Below, in pieces: positions 17,295 to 25,917 of a stretch of DNA of 64,000 nucleotides (positions within the stretch are counted from its first letter, which is position 1; each line of letters starts with the position of its first letter). Both the position numbers and the translations under genes were made by a program. Source of the stretch: JBFHIZ01 sp963666475. Lineage in GTDB: Bacteria; Bacillota; Clostridia; Lachnospirales; Lachnospiraceae. The stretch spans positions 1,612,001 through 1,676,000 of the forward strand of contig CAXXJM010000001.1 in the NCBI GenBank assembly GCA_963666475.2, read 5' to 3'. The notes under the pieces are model-generated. The model was given only the letters and a program-made list of their open reading frames with translations. It was not told the origin of the DNA and ran no database searches.

Positions 17295-17325
17295 TAAAAA
17301 AACAGAGCCTTCATGCTCTGTTTTA
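17295..17325 (-). terminator. Intrinsic terminator of the fatty-acid operon
   Basis: AACAGAGC-CTTCAT-GCTCTGTT (17301-17322), followed on the minus strand by a T7 run, directly after the MarR gene stop. Both strands have T-runs, so it may work in both directions. Confidence 0.9.
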
Positions 17326-17326
17326 T

Positions 17327-17788
17327 TTATTCGATATCATGACTCGTCCCAGCAAGTGATATTTCTGGCATCAACTCATTACTCATCGTTGTTAAGATTC
17401 TTTGTAAAATATCAAGTTCCTCATCCGTAAAACGTTCGTGTAAGCGATGCATAACCGTTTCAACATATTGATAGCTGATGTTGTAATAATCCATATATTT
17501 CGGGGTTACTTCCAGATGATATTCTCTCTTATCTTCTTTTGAGCGAACTTTCTTTAAATATCCCTTTTTAATCAGGTTATTGACTTTATAAGCCGCATTC
17601 GGAGATGAGATATTTGTCATTTGGGCAAATTCATTGACCGTAGGTTTATTCATAGCATAAATGATCTCCATACAGAATGTCTCCACGGTAGTAAGTGATG
17701 CTTCTCTGTCTTGCAACCGTTCGAAAACTTTTTTATAGAAATGCAGTTTAAATTTTGAATATACACTATTAAATGCGTCTTCCAGCAT
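17327..17788 (-). CDS. MarR-family regulator, FabT-like
   Basis: 153 residues with a MarR-type winged helix (KPTVNEFAQMTNISSPNAAYKVNNLIKKGYLKKVRSKEDKREYHLEVT) flanked by helices for dimerisation. Last gene before the terminator and 42 bp after fabZ with its own AGAAAGGAG site, so co-transcribed with the operon. In streptococci a MarR protein, FabT, represses the same gene set in response to acyl-ACP; the analogous role is inferred from context. A 34-bp palindrome at the operon promoter is a candidate site. Confidence 0.82.
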   Translation of the reverse strand: MLEDAFNSVYSKFKLHFYKKVFERLQDREASLTTVETFCMEIIYAMNKPTVNEFAQMTNISSPNAAYKVNNLIKKGYLKKVRSKEDKREYHLEVTPKYMDYYNISYQYVETVMHRLHERFTDEELDILQRILTTMSNELMPEISLAGTSHDIE

Positions 17789-17830
17789 AAGTTCACTCCT
17801 TTCTTATATAATGATAAAAGTATAGCAATT

Positions 17831-18259
17831 TTACCCTTCAATTGCAAACGTTAATTCCGCACGAACTGCAATTTTTCCATCAACGGTAGCAATTGCTTCT
17901 CCATATCCAACAGGCCCTCTTCTTTGTGTTATTTTACACTCCAAAATCATTTGATCTCCAGGAATAACCTGCTTTTTAAATCGTGCATTTTTGATGCCTC
18001 CAAAAAGAGCAATCTTTCCTTTGTTTTCCTCTTCTGAAAGGAGTGCAATAGCACCTACCTGTGCCAATGCTTCGATAATTAACACACCTGGCATCACATG
18101 TTTTTCTGGAAAATGACCCATAAATTGCATCTCATTTGCGGTCACACACTTTATTCCTTTTGCGGACTCTCCAGGTTCGCATTCGGTAATGCGGTCAACC
18201 AGCAAAAATGGAAAACGATGAGGAATAATTTTTTGTATTTCATTTGAATTCAATTCCAT
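17831..18259 (-). CDS. fabZ: 3-hydroxyacyl-ACP dehydratase FabZ
   Basis: 142 residues, usual FabZ length, a single hot-dog domain. Catalytic His49 is in GHFPEKHVMPGVL and Glu63 in IIEALAQ. It removes water from 3-hydroxyacyl-ACP in elongation. The N-terminal IQKIIPHRFPFLLVD is diagnostic. It lies 4 bp after fabF in the operon. No FabA or FabM/FabN partner is in the window, so the route to unsaturated chains is not shown here. Confidence 0.96.
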   Translation of the reverse strand: MELNSNEIQKIIPHRFPFLLVDRITECEPGESAKGIKCVTANEMQFMGHFPEKHVMPGVLIIEALAQVGAIALLSEEENKGKIALFGGIKNARFKKQVIPGDQMILECKITQRRGPVGYGEAIATVDGKIAVRAELTFAIEG

Positions 18260-18263
18260 GATT

Positions 18264-19499
18264 CTATGCCTCCCACTTTTTTAAAACGATTGTTGCATTG
18301 TGTCCACCAAATCCCAATGAATTTGACATTGCATATGGAATTTCAGTCTTTCTTCCTTTGTTTGGAACAATATCTAAGTCACAATCTTCATCAGGCACTT
18401 GATAATTTATGGTCGGTGGTACAAATGACTGCTCAATTCCTTTTGCAGTGATAATTGCTTCAACAGCACCACTTGCTCCAAGCAAATGTCCTGTCATTGA
18501 TTTTGTCGAACTAACCATCAATTCCTTTGCATGCTCTTCAAATGCACGTTTAATTGCAGTAGTTTCACAGGAATCGTTCATTGGAGTAGAAGTTCCATGA
18601 GCATTGATATATTTAATCTTCGTAGGATCTACCTTCCCATCCATCAGAGCCATTTTCATACATGTGGCTGCACCACTTCCATCAGTCATAGGTGCTGTGA
18701 TATGGTATGCGTCACACGTTGCCGCATAGCCTACGATTTCACAAATGATTTGTGCCCCACGAGCTTTTGCATGTTCATACTCTTCTAGTATGATCATACC
18801 AGCCCCTTCCCCCATGACAAAACCACTTCTTTCTTTATCAAATGGAATGGAGGCGCGATTCGGATTATTTGACTCATTCAATGCTTTTAGCGCAGTGAAT
18901 CCACCGATTCCAAGAGGCGTAATACTGGCTTCCGAACCACCGCATAACATCAACTCTGCATAGCCATCCCTTACGTAGTGAAAAGCATCACCAATTGCAT
19001 TCGTGCCACTTGCACATGCAGTAACCACACAGGTACACATTCCTTGTAATCCATAGCGAATGGCAATATTTCCTGCTGCCATGTTCGTGATCGACATCGG
19101 AATAAAAAACGGAGAAATTCGATCAAATCCTTTTTCTAAACCTGCCGTTTGATTTTTTTCTATGGTGTCCAATCCACCAATTCCACTCGAAACGATCACT
19201 CCAAATCTACTTTTATCTTCTTTTTCCAAATCAAGTCCACTTGATTTTATAGCCTCATCTGCAGCATACAATGCAAGACTTGTAAAACGGTCCATTTTCC
19301 TCAAATTTCTTTTCTCGATGACTTTTTCGAAATCGAGTTCTTTTACTTCTCCTGCAATAGTGACTTTGCGGTCTGTGGTGTCAAATAAAGTAATTGGTCC
19401 AATACCACATACTCCGTTCACTACACTATTCCATGTCTCCTCAACTGAATTCCCAATAGGGGTCACCGCACCCATACCAGTGATTACTACTCGTCTCAT
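18264..19499 (-). CDS. fabF: 3-oxoacyl-ACP synthase II FabF
   Basis: 411 residues. Thiolase fold with the Cys-His-His triad: Cys162 (VTACASGTNA), His301 (NAHGTSTPMND) and His338 (TGHLLGASG). Catalyses chain elongation by condensing malonyl-ACP with acyl-ACP. The start at 19499 overlaps the fabG stop (ATGA) with GGAGG inside fabG; an upstream in-frame codon at 19523 is less likely. The terminal GFGGHNATIVLKKW is typical. Confidence 0.96.
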   Translation of the reverse strand: MRRVVITGMGAVTPIGNSVEETWNSVVNGVCGIGPITLFDTTDRKVTIAGEVKELDFEKVIEKRNLRKMDRFTSLALYAADEAIKSSGLDLEKEDKSRFGVIVSSGIGGLDTIEKNQTAGLEKGFDRISPFFIPMSITNMAAGNIAIRYGLQGMCTCVVTACASGTNAIGDAFHYVRDGYAELMLCGGSEASITPLGIGGFTALKALNESNNPNRASIPFDKERSGFVMGEGAGMIILEEYEHAKARGAQIICEIVGYAATCDAYHITAPMTDGSGAATCMKMALMDGKVDPTKIKYINAHGTSTPMNDSCETTAIKRAFEEHAKELMVSSTKSMTGHLLGASGAVEAIITAKGIEQSFVPPTINYQVPDEDCDLDIVPNKGRKTEIPYAMSNSLGFGGHNATIVLKKWEA

Positions 19500-20233
19500 A
19501 CTGCCATCCCTCCGTCTACACAAAGTACCTGTCCTGTAATATATGCAGCTTCTTTACTTGCAAAGAATGCCACCGTTTCAGCAATATCTTCCGGACTGCC
19601 CATGCGATTCATAGGAATTTCCGTCAATATTTGTTCTTTTATTTTATCTGAAAGCACACCGGTCATGTCTGTTTCAATCATTCCTGGTGCAATTGCATTT
19701 GCTGTTACTCCACGTTTTGCAAGTTCCTTCGCCAAGGATTTGGTCATCCCTATCACGCCCGCCTTACTTGCTGCATAATTAACTTGACCCACATTTCCAC
19801 GTAGACCAATAATACTGCTCATATTAATAATTCTTCCATAACGTTGCTTCATCATGATTTTTGCTGCAAGCTGCATACAAAGAAAAGAACCTTTTAGATT
19901 GGTCTGAATGACATCATCAAAATCAGATTCCGACATGCGTATCAACAAATTATCTTTCGTAATTCCAGCGTTGTTCACTAAAATATCGATTCGTTCATTA
20001 ATTTCTAGGGCTTTTTCAAACATTCTTTCACAGTCTTCTAATTTGCTTACATCCGCTTGTACAAGAACTACTTGAACGCCATAGGTCTCACATTCTTTTG
20101 CAGTCTCTTCAGCTGCTGTACTACTTGCGTGATAATTGAGAACGATATGGACTCCCATACTAGCAAGTTTTTTACATACAGCTCTACCAATTCCACGACT
20201 TCCTCCGGTTACGATTGCTACCTGACCCTTCAT
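19496..20233 (-). CDS. fabG: 3-oxoacyl-ACP reductase FabG
   Basis: 245-residue short-chain dehydrogenase. NAD(P)-binding TGGSRGIGR (9-17), NNAG (87-90), and catalytic Ser140, Tyr153 and Lys157 (YAASK). Reduces 3-oxoacyl-ACP with NADPH. Overlaps both fabD (upstream) and fabF (downstream) by four bases, a sign of tight translational coupling. AAAGGAG upstream. Confidence 0.96.
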   Translation of the reverse strand: MKGQVAIVTGGSRGIGRAVCKKLASMGVHIVLNYHASSTAAEETAKECETYGVQVVLVQADVSKLEDCERMFEKALEINERIDILVNNAGITKDNLLIRMSESDFDDVIQTNLKGSFLCMQLAAKIMMKQRYGRIINMSSIIGLRGNVGQVNYAASKAGVIGMTKSLAKELAKRGVTANAIAPGMIETDMTGVLSDKIKEQILTEIPMNRMGSPEDIAETVAFFASKEAAYITGQVLCVDGGMAV

Positions 20234-21167
20234 ATTTCATCCGTCTCCTTTATTTTAAGTACAACATTTTCTAAATCTTCTGCATTTTCAATTTTATAAA
20301 TCGACACCATACGGTTCATTTTCTTTACGAATCCACTAAGAACTTTTCCTGGACCAATTTCAACAAACGTATCAAATTCCTGATCTAACAATCGTTGAAT
20401 CGAATCTTCAAATCGTACACTTCCTTGCACTTGTTCAATCAACAATTCCTGAATGCTTTCTTTCTCATTCTTATAATTGCCTGTAACATTATGAATTACC
20501 GGAATACGCGCTGCTTGAAACGAAATCTTCCCAAAATACTCCTTTAAAGCCTCGCCAGCCAATTTCATAAACTTGGTATGGAATGGACCGCTTACATTTA
20601 ATGGAACGCATCGTTTCGCACCACGATGTAGAAGTTGTTCCTCGGCTAGAGAAACTGCCTGATCTTCTCCACAAATCACATATTGCATTGGACAATTATA
20701 GTTTGCGATGACAACATATCCCAGATCTTCTTCGCGGATTTTTGCACAGACCGTTTCTACTTCTTCCCTGCCAAGTCCTAATACGGCTTCCATCCGATAG
20801 GATATGCCTTCTCCTGCCTGTTCCATTTCTCTACCTCGGAATGCCAATAATTCAACAAGTGTTTTTGCATCAAACACTCCTGCTGCATGCAACGCACTGT
20901 ATTCTCCAAGACTTAGTCTAGCGCGGCATTTGGAACAATACCATTTTCATAAAGCGCCGCAGTTACCCCAGCTGCAAATACCCCCATACAAGGTTGTGTA
21001 AATCGCGTTTGGTTCAATAATGTATCCGGTCCCTCATGCATCAGATCTCTGTATTCTTTTCCTACCTCATCGATTACATTTCGATAGGTATCATTTGACT
21101 CATAAAGGTCTTTTCCCATACCTACGTATTGACTGCCTTGTCCGGCATATAAAAAAGCTATTTTCAC
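20230..21167 (-). pseudogene. fabD: Malonyl-CoA:ACP transacylase FabD, broken by a one-base deletion
   Basis: Two frames together give a complete FabD: residues 1-84 from ATG 21167 (KIAFLYAGQGSQYVGMGKDLY ... ENGIVPNAAL), then, in the next frame from about 20917, SLGEYSALHAAGVFDAKTL through GPFHTKF to the end. The junction reads CTAGACTAAGT where CTAGGACTAAGT would give ALGLSLGEYS, so one G is missing exactly in the GLSLGE motif holding the catalytic Ser. FabD is normally essential, so a sequence error is as likely as a true mutation. It transfers malonyl from CoA to ACP. Confidence 0.88.
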
Positions 21168-21192
21168 GTTTCTCTTACCTTTCTAAAACATC

Positions 21193-22263
21193 CTATCCAA
21201 TTGCTTTTTGATAAGAAGTCATCATTTCGTTTATTACCTCTTTCACAGTTGTGATACAATTCATTTGTCCAAGTTTTGCACCACAAAAGAATAATCCAGT
21301 CTCCCAAATTCCATTTGCAGCATCAACTAATGCTTTACTTATACAATATGGGATTCGTTCTCCCTTTTCACATTCTTTAATGCAATTATTACAAATGGTT
21401 GCAGGAAACTTAATTCCTTTTTCAACCTGTTGAATCAATGGACTTTTCAGAGCACGTCCTGGCATTCCCACAGGACTTTTTACTAAAACAATATCTTCCT
21501 CTTTTGCATCTCTCATAATCTCTTTATAGCGAAGGGAAGCGTCACATTCCTCTGTCAAAATAAACCTAGTTGCAATTTGTACTCCACTTGCTCCAGCTTT
21601 CATAAGTCTTGCCATATCCGCACCATCAAAAACTCCACCCGCTACAAAAACTGGAATTTTACGTGCATATTTTTCTTCATATGGAGCAATTTCCAAAAGA
21701 ACTTCCAATAAAATTTCGTCAAGTTCTTTAACATTTCCACTCTCAATATCTTCTCTCTTAAATCCCAAATGTCCACCAGCTTGGTATCCTTCAATGACAA
21801 AAAAATCTGGGACCATTTCAAACCGATTATCCCACACTTTACACAAGAGCTTTGCTGCTTTTCCACTCGATACAATTGGAGCTCCCATCGTGTCTGAATC
21901 TTTGATAAACTCTGGAAGTGTGGTCGGAAGTCCAGCACCGGAAATAATCGCATCCACCTTTTCTTCTACCGCAATTTGAACCATATCGTTATAAGAACTA
22001 GTCGCAACCATGATGTTTACAGCAATCTTTCCATTTCCTTTCGCAATCTCTTTTGCTTTACGAATCTCATTACGAAATGCCTTTTTATTTACTTCCATTG
22101 GCCTTTTGTTAAATTCCGGATCACGATATCCTGGATTCACGCTACTGATTACTCCCATGCCGCCTTCTAATGCGACATGTCCAGCCAGATTCCCCAGCGA
22201 AACACCAACCCCCATGCCACCTTGAATAATAGGCACTTTCAGATTTAATTTATTTTTGAGCAT
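21193..22263 (-). CDS. FMN-dependent nitronate monooxygenase / FabK-like paralog
   Basis: 356 residues. TIM-barrel flavoprotein with N-terminal IIQGGMGVG, central EGYQAGGHLGF and FVAGGVFDG, like FabK and 2-nitropropane dioxygenase. Unlike FabK it has a C-terminal Cys-rich extension (CNNCIKECEKGERIPYC, then two further Cys), which could hold a metal. It starts immediately after the fabK stop (TAAATG) and precedes fabD, so it is made with the fatty-acid enzymes. Its job, a second enoyl reductase or an oxidase protecting the pathway, is not determinable here. Confidence 0.82.
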   Translation of the reverse strand: MLKNKLNLKVPIIQGGMGVGVSLGNLAGHVALEGGMGVISSVNPGYRDPEFNKRPMEVNKKAFRNEIRKAKEIAKGNGKIAVNIMVATSSYNDMVQIAVEEKVDAIISGAGLPTTLPEFIKDSDTMGAPIVSSGKAAKLLCKVWDNRFEMVPDFFVIEGYQAGGHLGFKREDIESGNVKELDEILLEVLLEIAPYEEKYARKIPVFVAGGVFDGADMARLMKAGASGVQIATRFILTEECDASLRYKEIMRDAKEEDIVLVKSPVGMPGRALKSPLIQQVEKGIKFPATICNNCIKECEKGERIPYCISKALVDAANGIWETGLFFCGAKLGQMNCITTVKEVINEMMTSYQKAIG

Positions 22264-23196
22264 TTATTTCTCCTGACATAGTACGTTCAAAACCTTTTCG
22301 TATCCACTGTACATTGTTTCAAAAATTTCAGAAATTGGTCGAATTTCATTAATTTGTCCTACCACTTGTCCAGCCATCAAAGAACCTCTCTCATGGTCGC
22401 CATCAAATACTGCACGTTTTAATGCACCCAGTGTATATTCTTCAAGCTCCATTTTGTCCGCGCCTTCTTTTTCACGTTTCACATATTCACGCGCCATCTG
22501 ATTTTTTATAACGCGTACTGGTGTTCCTGAAATACGGCCTGTTACTACAGTGTGATTATCTTTCGCTTTTAGCACTGCTGCCTTATAGTTTTCGTGAATA
22601 GGACATTCTTCTGCTGCCAGAAGGCAAGTTCCAAGTTGAACACCTACTGCACCAAGTGCAAATGCAGATAACAGTTGTCTTCCGTCCCCAATTCCACCAG
22701 CTGCAATTACCGGAATTTTGACAGCATCCACGACCTGTGGTACCAAAGTCATTGTTGTCATTTCTCCAACATGACCTCCACTTTCTGTTCCTTCTGCAAT
22801 TACCGCATCCACACCTGCTGCTTCCATTCTCTTTGCAAGAGGAATGCTTGGAACTACAGGGATTACTTTCATTCCATGTTCTTTCCACATTTCAATGTAT
22901 TTTTGTGGATTGCCAGCTCCTGTGGTAACAATCTTAATTCCTTCTTCTGCAATTAGTTTTGCCATATCATCTGCCTGTGGATGCATGAGCATCAAATTCA
23001 CTCCAAATGGCTTATCCGTTAAACTTTTCGCTAGTTCAATATGTTCTTTTAGCATTTCTAAATTCATACCTCCAGCAGCAATCAGACCTAATCCACCAGC
23101 ATTGGAGACCGCAGCAGCAAATTCTCCCGTCGCAATATTTGCCATTCCACCTTGAATGAATGGATATTTAATTCCTAACATTTCATTTAATTTCAT
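22264..23196 (-). CDS. fabK: Enoyl-ACP reductase II FabK
   Basis: 310 residues. FMN-binding TIM barrel with FIQGGMANIATGEFAAAVSNAGGLG at the N-terminus, AEGTESGGHVGEMTT and IAAGGIGDGRQ, all typical of FabK. Reduces the enoyl-ACP double bond with NAD(P)H and FMN, replacing FabI. The start at 23196 has GGAGAATC before ATG; upstream in-frame codons are disfavoured. It lies between fabH and the NMO-like paralog. Confidence 0.94.
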   Translation of the reverse strand: MKLNEMLGIKYPFIQGGMANIATGEFAAAVSNAGGLGLIAAGGMNLEMLKEHIELAKSLTDKPFGVNLMLMHPQADDMAKLIAEEGIKIVTTGAGNPQKYIEMWKEHGMKVIPVVPSIPLAKRMEAAGVDAVIAEGTESGGHVGEMTTMTLVPQVVDAVKIPVIAAGGIGDGRQLLSAFALGAVGVQLGTCLLAAEECPIHENYKAAVLKAKDNHTVVTGRISGTPVRVIKNQMAREYVKREKEGADKMELEEYTLGALKRAVFDGDHERGSLMAGQVVGQINEIRPISEIFETMYSGYEKVLNVLCQEK

Positions 23197-23225
23197 GATT
23201 CTCCAAACCTTTCTCACGTTCTTTT

Positions 23226-24164
23226 CTAAACCGTTATTAATGCGGACGCCCAGGTGAATCCTGCACCAAATCCAACCATTATTATTTTTTCGCCTTGCTT
23301 TAATTGCATTTTGGCAAACATTTCATCCAAAACGATTGGAATACTTGCGGCTGATGTGTTTGCGTATTTATCTAAATTCATATAGAACTTATCTGCAGAT
23401 AATTTGTATTTTTTTTGAACATGTGAAATGATTCTAGCATTTGCCTGGTGACAAACGAAATGGTCTACGTCTTGTATTTCAAGTCCTGCTTTTTGTAACA
23501 CTTCTTCAATTCCTTGCTGAATCGCATCCACTGCGAAGCGAAAAACTGCACTTCCTTCCATTTGAAGTTTCTGATTTTCTGCCCCAGGCCCACCGCATAC
23601 AAGGGCTTCATTATCGCCTCTTGACCATTCTTTCGAATAATACATATGTTCCTCCGAAAGTGTAAGTAATGCTGCTCCTGCCCCATCTCCGAAGAGAACA
23701 CAAGTCGATCGATCATTAAAATCCAAGACTCTGGACATTTGCTCACTTCCAATTAAAAGTGCATATTTTTTTTCAGATTGCTCTAAAAGTCCTTTGCATA
23801 TTTTCATACCATATAAAAACCCAGAACATGCTGCGTTAATATCAAATGCAATCATATCATCTGATAGCCCTAACTCCTTTTGCACCATACATGCAGTGGA
23901 AGGCATCATATAGTCTGGTGATACCGTTGCCACAAGAATGATTCCAATCTCAGAAACATTGATACCTGCCTTTTTAATCGCGAATTTCGCAGCGCTTGCA
24001 GCCAATTCATAGTTCTTTTCTTCTTCACTGAAATGTCGACTTCCAATTCCCGTTCTTGAGCGAATCCACTCGTCACTCGTATCCACAATTTGACTTAAAT
24101 CTTCATTTGTTACAATTTTACTTGGAACATAGCTTCCGGTCGATACGATCCGAATTCCTGTCAT
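23226..24164 (-). CDS. fabH: 3-oxoacyl-ACP synthase III FabH
   Basis: 312 residues. Cys113 (NAACSGFLYG), His239 (CHQANARI) and Asn269 (NTSAASIP) form the catalytic set. Starts fatty-acid synthesis by condensing an acyl-CoA primer with malonyl-ACP. Conventional length and start, lying between accA and fabK in the operon. A gap of about 60 bp before it holds no obvious signal. Confidence 0.96.
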   Translation of the reverse strand: MTGIRIVSTGSYVPSKIVTNEDLSQIVDTSDEWIRSRTGIGSRHFSEEEKNYELAASAAKFAIKKAGINVSEIGIILVATVSPDYMMPSTACMVQKELGLSDDMIAFDINAACSGFLYGMKICKGLLEQSEKKYALLIGSEQMSRVLDFNDRSTCVLFGDGAGAALLTLSEEHMYYSKEWSRGDNEALVCGGPGAENQKLQMEGSAVFRFAVDAIQQGIEEVLQKAGLEIQDVDHFVCHQANARIISHVQKKYKLSADKFYMNLDKYANTSAASIPIVLDEMFAKMQLKQGEKIIMVGFGAGFTWASALITV

Positions 24165-24226
24165 CCTTTTCCTCCAATCTTATGAAAGCATTTAAATACT
24201 CTCATCTCTGCGAGAATGAATATTCT

Positions 24227-25045
24227 TTATGATGGAGTATAACTACCATCTATGTTTCGATACTTTTTATATCGTCTTTCCACCAAAATATTTGGTCTTA
24301 CTTTAATGAGTCGTTTCATTTCCCGTTCCAGTACTTTCTCAATCATTGCATATCCACGATGTTTTGCACTTTGTATTCCTTTTTTTCCTTCACGAATAAT
24401 TCCATCGATCAATCCATCTTCGTAAATTTCTTGCGCAGTCAAACGCATAACTTCTGCACCCTTTGCCGCTTCCTTTGCATCTTTCCACATAATGGTCGCA
24501 AATCCTTCTGGGGAAAGAATCGAATAGACTGCATTCTCAAGCATCCATACTCGATCGGCTACTCCAATTGCAAGCGCGCCTCCACTGCTACCTTCTCCTG
24601 TAATAATAGCAATTGTTGGAACACGCAAACCACTCATAAATGCAAGATTCTCAGCGATTGCATTGCTTTGTCCATTTGCCTCCGCCTCAATTCCTGGATA
24701 TGCACCCGGTGTGTCAATAAAAAGAATAATTGGTCTCCCAAATTTCTCTGCTTGTTCCATCAGTCTCTTCGTTTTTCGATATCCTTCAGGGCCAGGCATT
24801 CCAAAGTTGTATAGCATATTCTCTTCTAAATTGCGACCCTTACGATGTCCAATTACAGTTACAGGAATCCCTTGAAAACAGCCGATACCACCCATGATGC
24901 TAGAATCATCTTTTCCCAGCCGATCGCCTTTTAATTCTACAAAATCCGTAAATAATGCCTCAATATATTCTGTGATTACTGGCCTCTTTGGATCTCTGGC
25001 CAATTTCACACGCTCGTACGGTGTCATAACAGTCTTATTTTCCAT
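24227..25045 (-). CDS. accA: Acetyl-CoA carboxylase carboxyltransferase subunit alpha
   Basis: 272 residues, shorter than E. coli AccA (about 319) mainly at the N-terminus. Crotonase-like fold with GDRLGKDDSSIMGGIG and GEGSSGGALAIGVAD (oxyanion region). Works with AccD to carboxylate acetyl-CoA to malonyl-CoA. The ATG lies inside the accD end (11-bp overlap), so the two subunits are translationally coupled for equal amounts. Confidence 0.95.
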   Translation of the reverse strand: MENKTVMTPYERVKLARDPKRPVITEYIEALFTDFVELKGDRLGKDDSSIMGGIGCFQGIPVTVIGHRKGRNLEENMLYNFGMPGPEGYRKTKRLMEQAEKFGRPIILFIDTPGAYPGIEAEANGQSNAIAENLAFMSGLRVPTIAIITGEGSSGGALAIGVADRVWMLENAVYSILSPEGFATIMWKDAKEAAKGAEVMRLTAQEIYEDGLIDGIIREGKKGIQSAKHRGYAMIEKVLEREMKRLIKVRPNILVERRYKKYRNIDGSYTPS

Positions 25046-25895
25046 AACAATTCTCCATTCGATGAAGTCTTAGTAATGTCGTGATCACCTGTTTCATTTC
25101 TCTTCTTGAAACAATTTTATCAACAAAACCATGTTCTTCCAAAAACTCGGATCTTTGAAAACCTTCAGGAAGAGTCTGACCAATGGTCTGCTCAATGACT
25201 CTTGGTCCTGCAAAACCAATCAGTGCACAGGGCTCAGCAAGGATGATGTCTCCGAGAGACGCAAAACTTGCGCTTACACCGCCTGTCGTCGGGTGTGTAA
25301 GTACCGAAATGTACAATCCTCCTGCTCTTTTAAAACGTTCAATTGCTGCACTGGTCTTTGCCATTTGCATGAGAGAAAAAAGACCTTCCTGCATTCTAGC
25401 TCCTCCGCTGGCCGAAAAAATAACAAGTGGTAATTTTTTATCACCTGCCACTTCAATTGCTCTCGTCAGTTTTTCACCTACTACCGTACCCATACTTCCC
25501 ATTAGGAATCTTGAGTCCAGTGCTGCAATCATGACCTTTTGTTTATCGATCTTACCTACTCCTGTCACAAGTGCATCACATAAACCGGTTTTTTCCATGT
25601 ATTGATTTAATTTCTCTTCATATTCCGGAAAATTGATTGGATTTTTCGTCTGCATGTTTCCATTCATTTCTCGAAAACTGCCATCATCAACCAACATTTC
25701 GATCCTTTTTTTTGCACTAATGCCTAAATGATGTCCACATTTAGGACATACATATTTTTCTTTCTCTAAAGTACTTTTTTTATTCATCCCTTCACATACT
25801 GGACACGCTCTTTCTCCATCCGTGTTTTGGGTCTTTCTTCTCAGATTCTTTAGTACATCTAGTTTTTCTTTGCGTAACAGAAAAAGATTACTCAT
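25035..25895 (-). CDS. accD: Acetyl-CoA carboxylase carboxyltransferase subunit beta
   Basis: 286 residues. Zinc ribbon near the N-terminus (CPVCEGMNKK ... YVCPKCGHH) followed by the carboxyltransferase core with SASGGARMQEG and GGVSASFASLGD. Partner of AccA. Start at 25895 with AGAAAGG upstream, 22 bp after accC. Confidence 0.95.
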   Translation of the reverse strand: MSNLFLLRKEKLDVLKNLRRKTQNTDGERACPVCEGMNKKSTLEKEKYVCPKCGHHLGISAKKRIEMLVDDGSFREMNGNMQTKNPINFPEYEEKLNQYMEKTGLCDALVTGVGKIDKQKVMIAALDSRFLMGSMGTVVGEKLTRAIEVAGDKKLPLVIFSASGGARMQEGLFSLMQMAKTSAAIERFKRAGGLYISVLTHPTTGGVSASFASLGDIILAEPCALIGFAGPRVIEQTIGQTLPEGFQRSEFLEEHGFVDKIVSRREMKQVITTLLRLHRMENCYGK

Positions 25896-25917
25896 TTCAC
25901 TGCCTTTCTATATGGAT

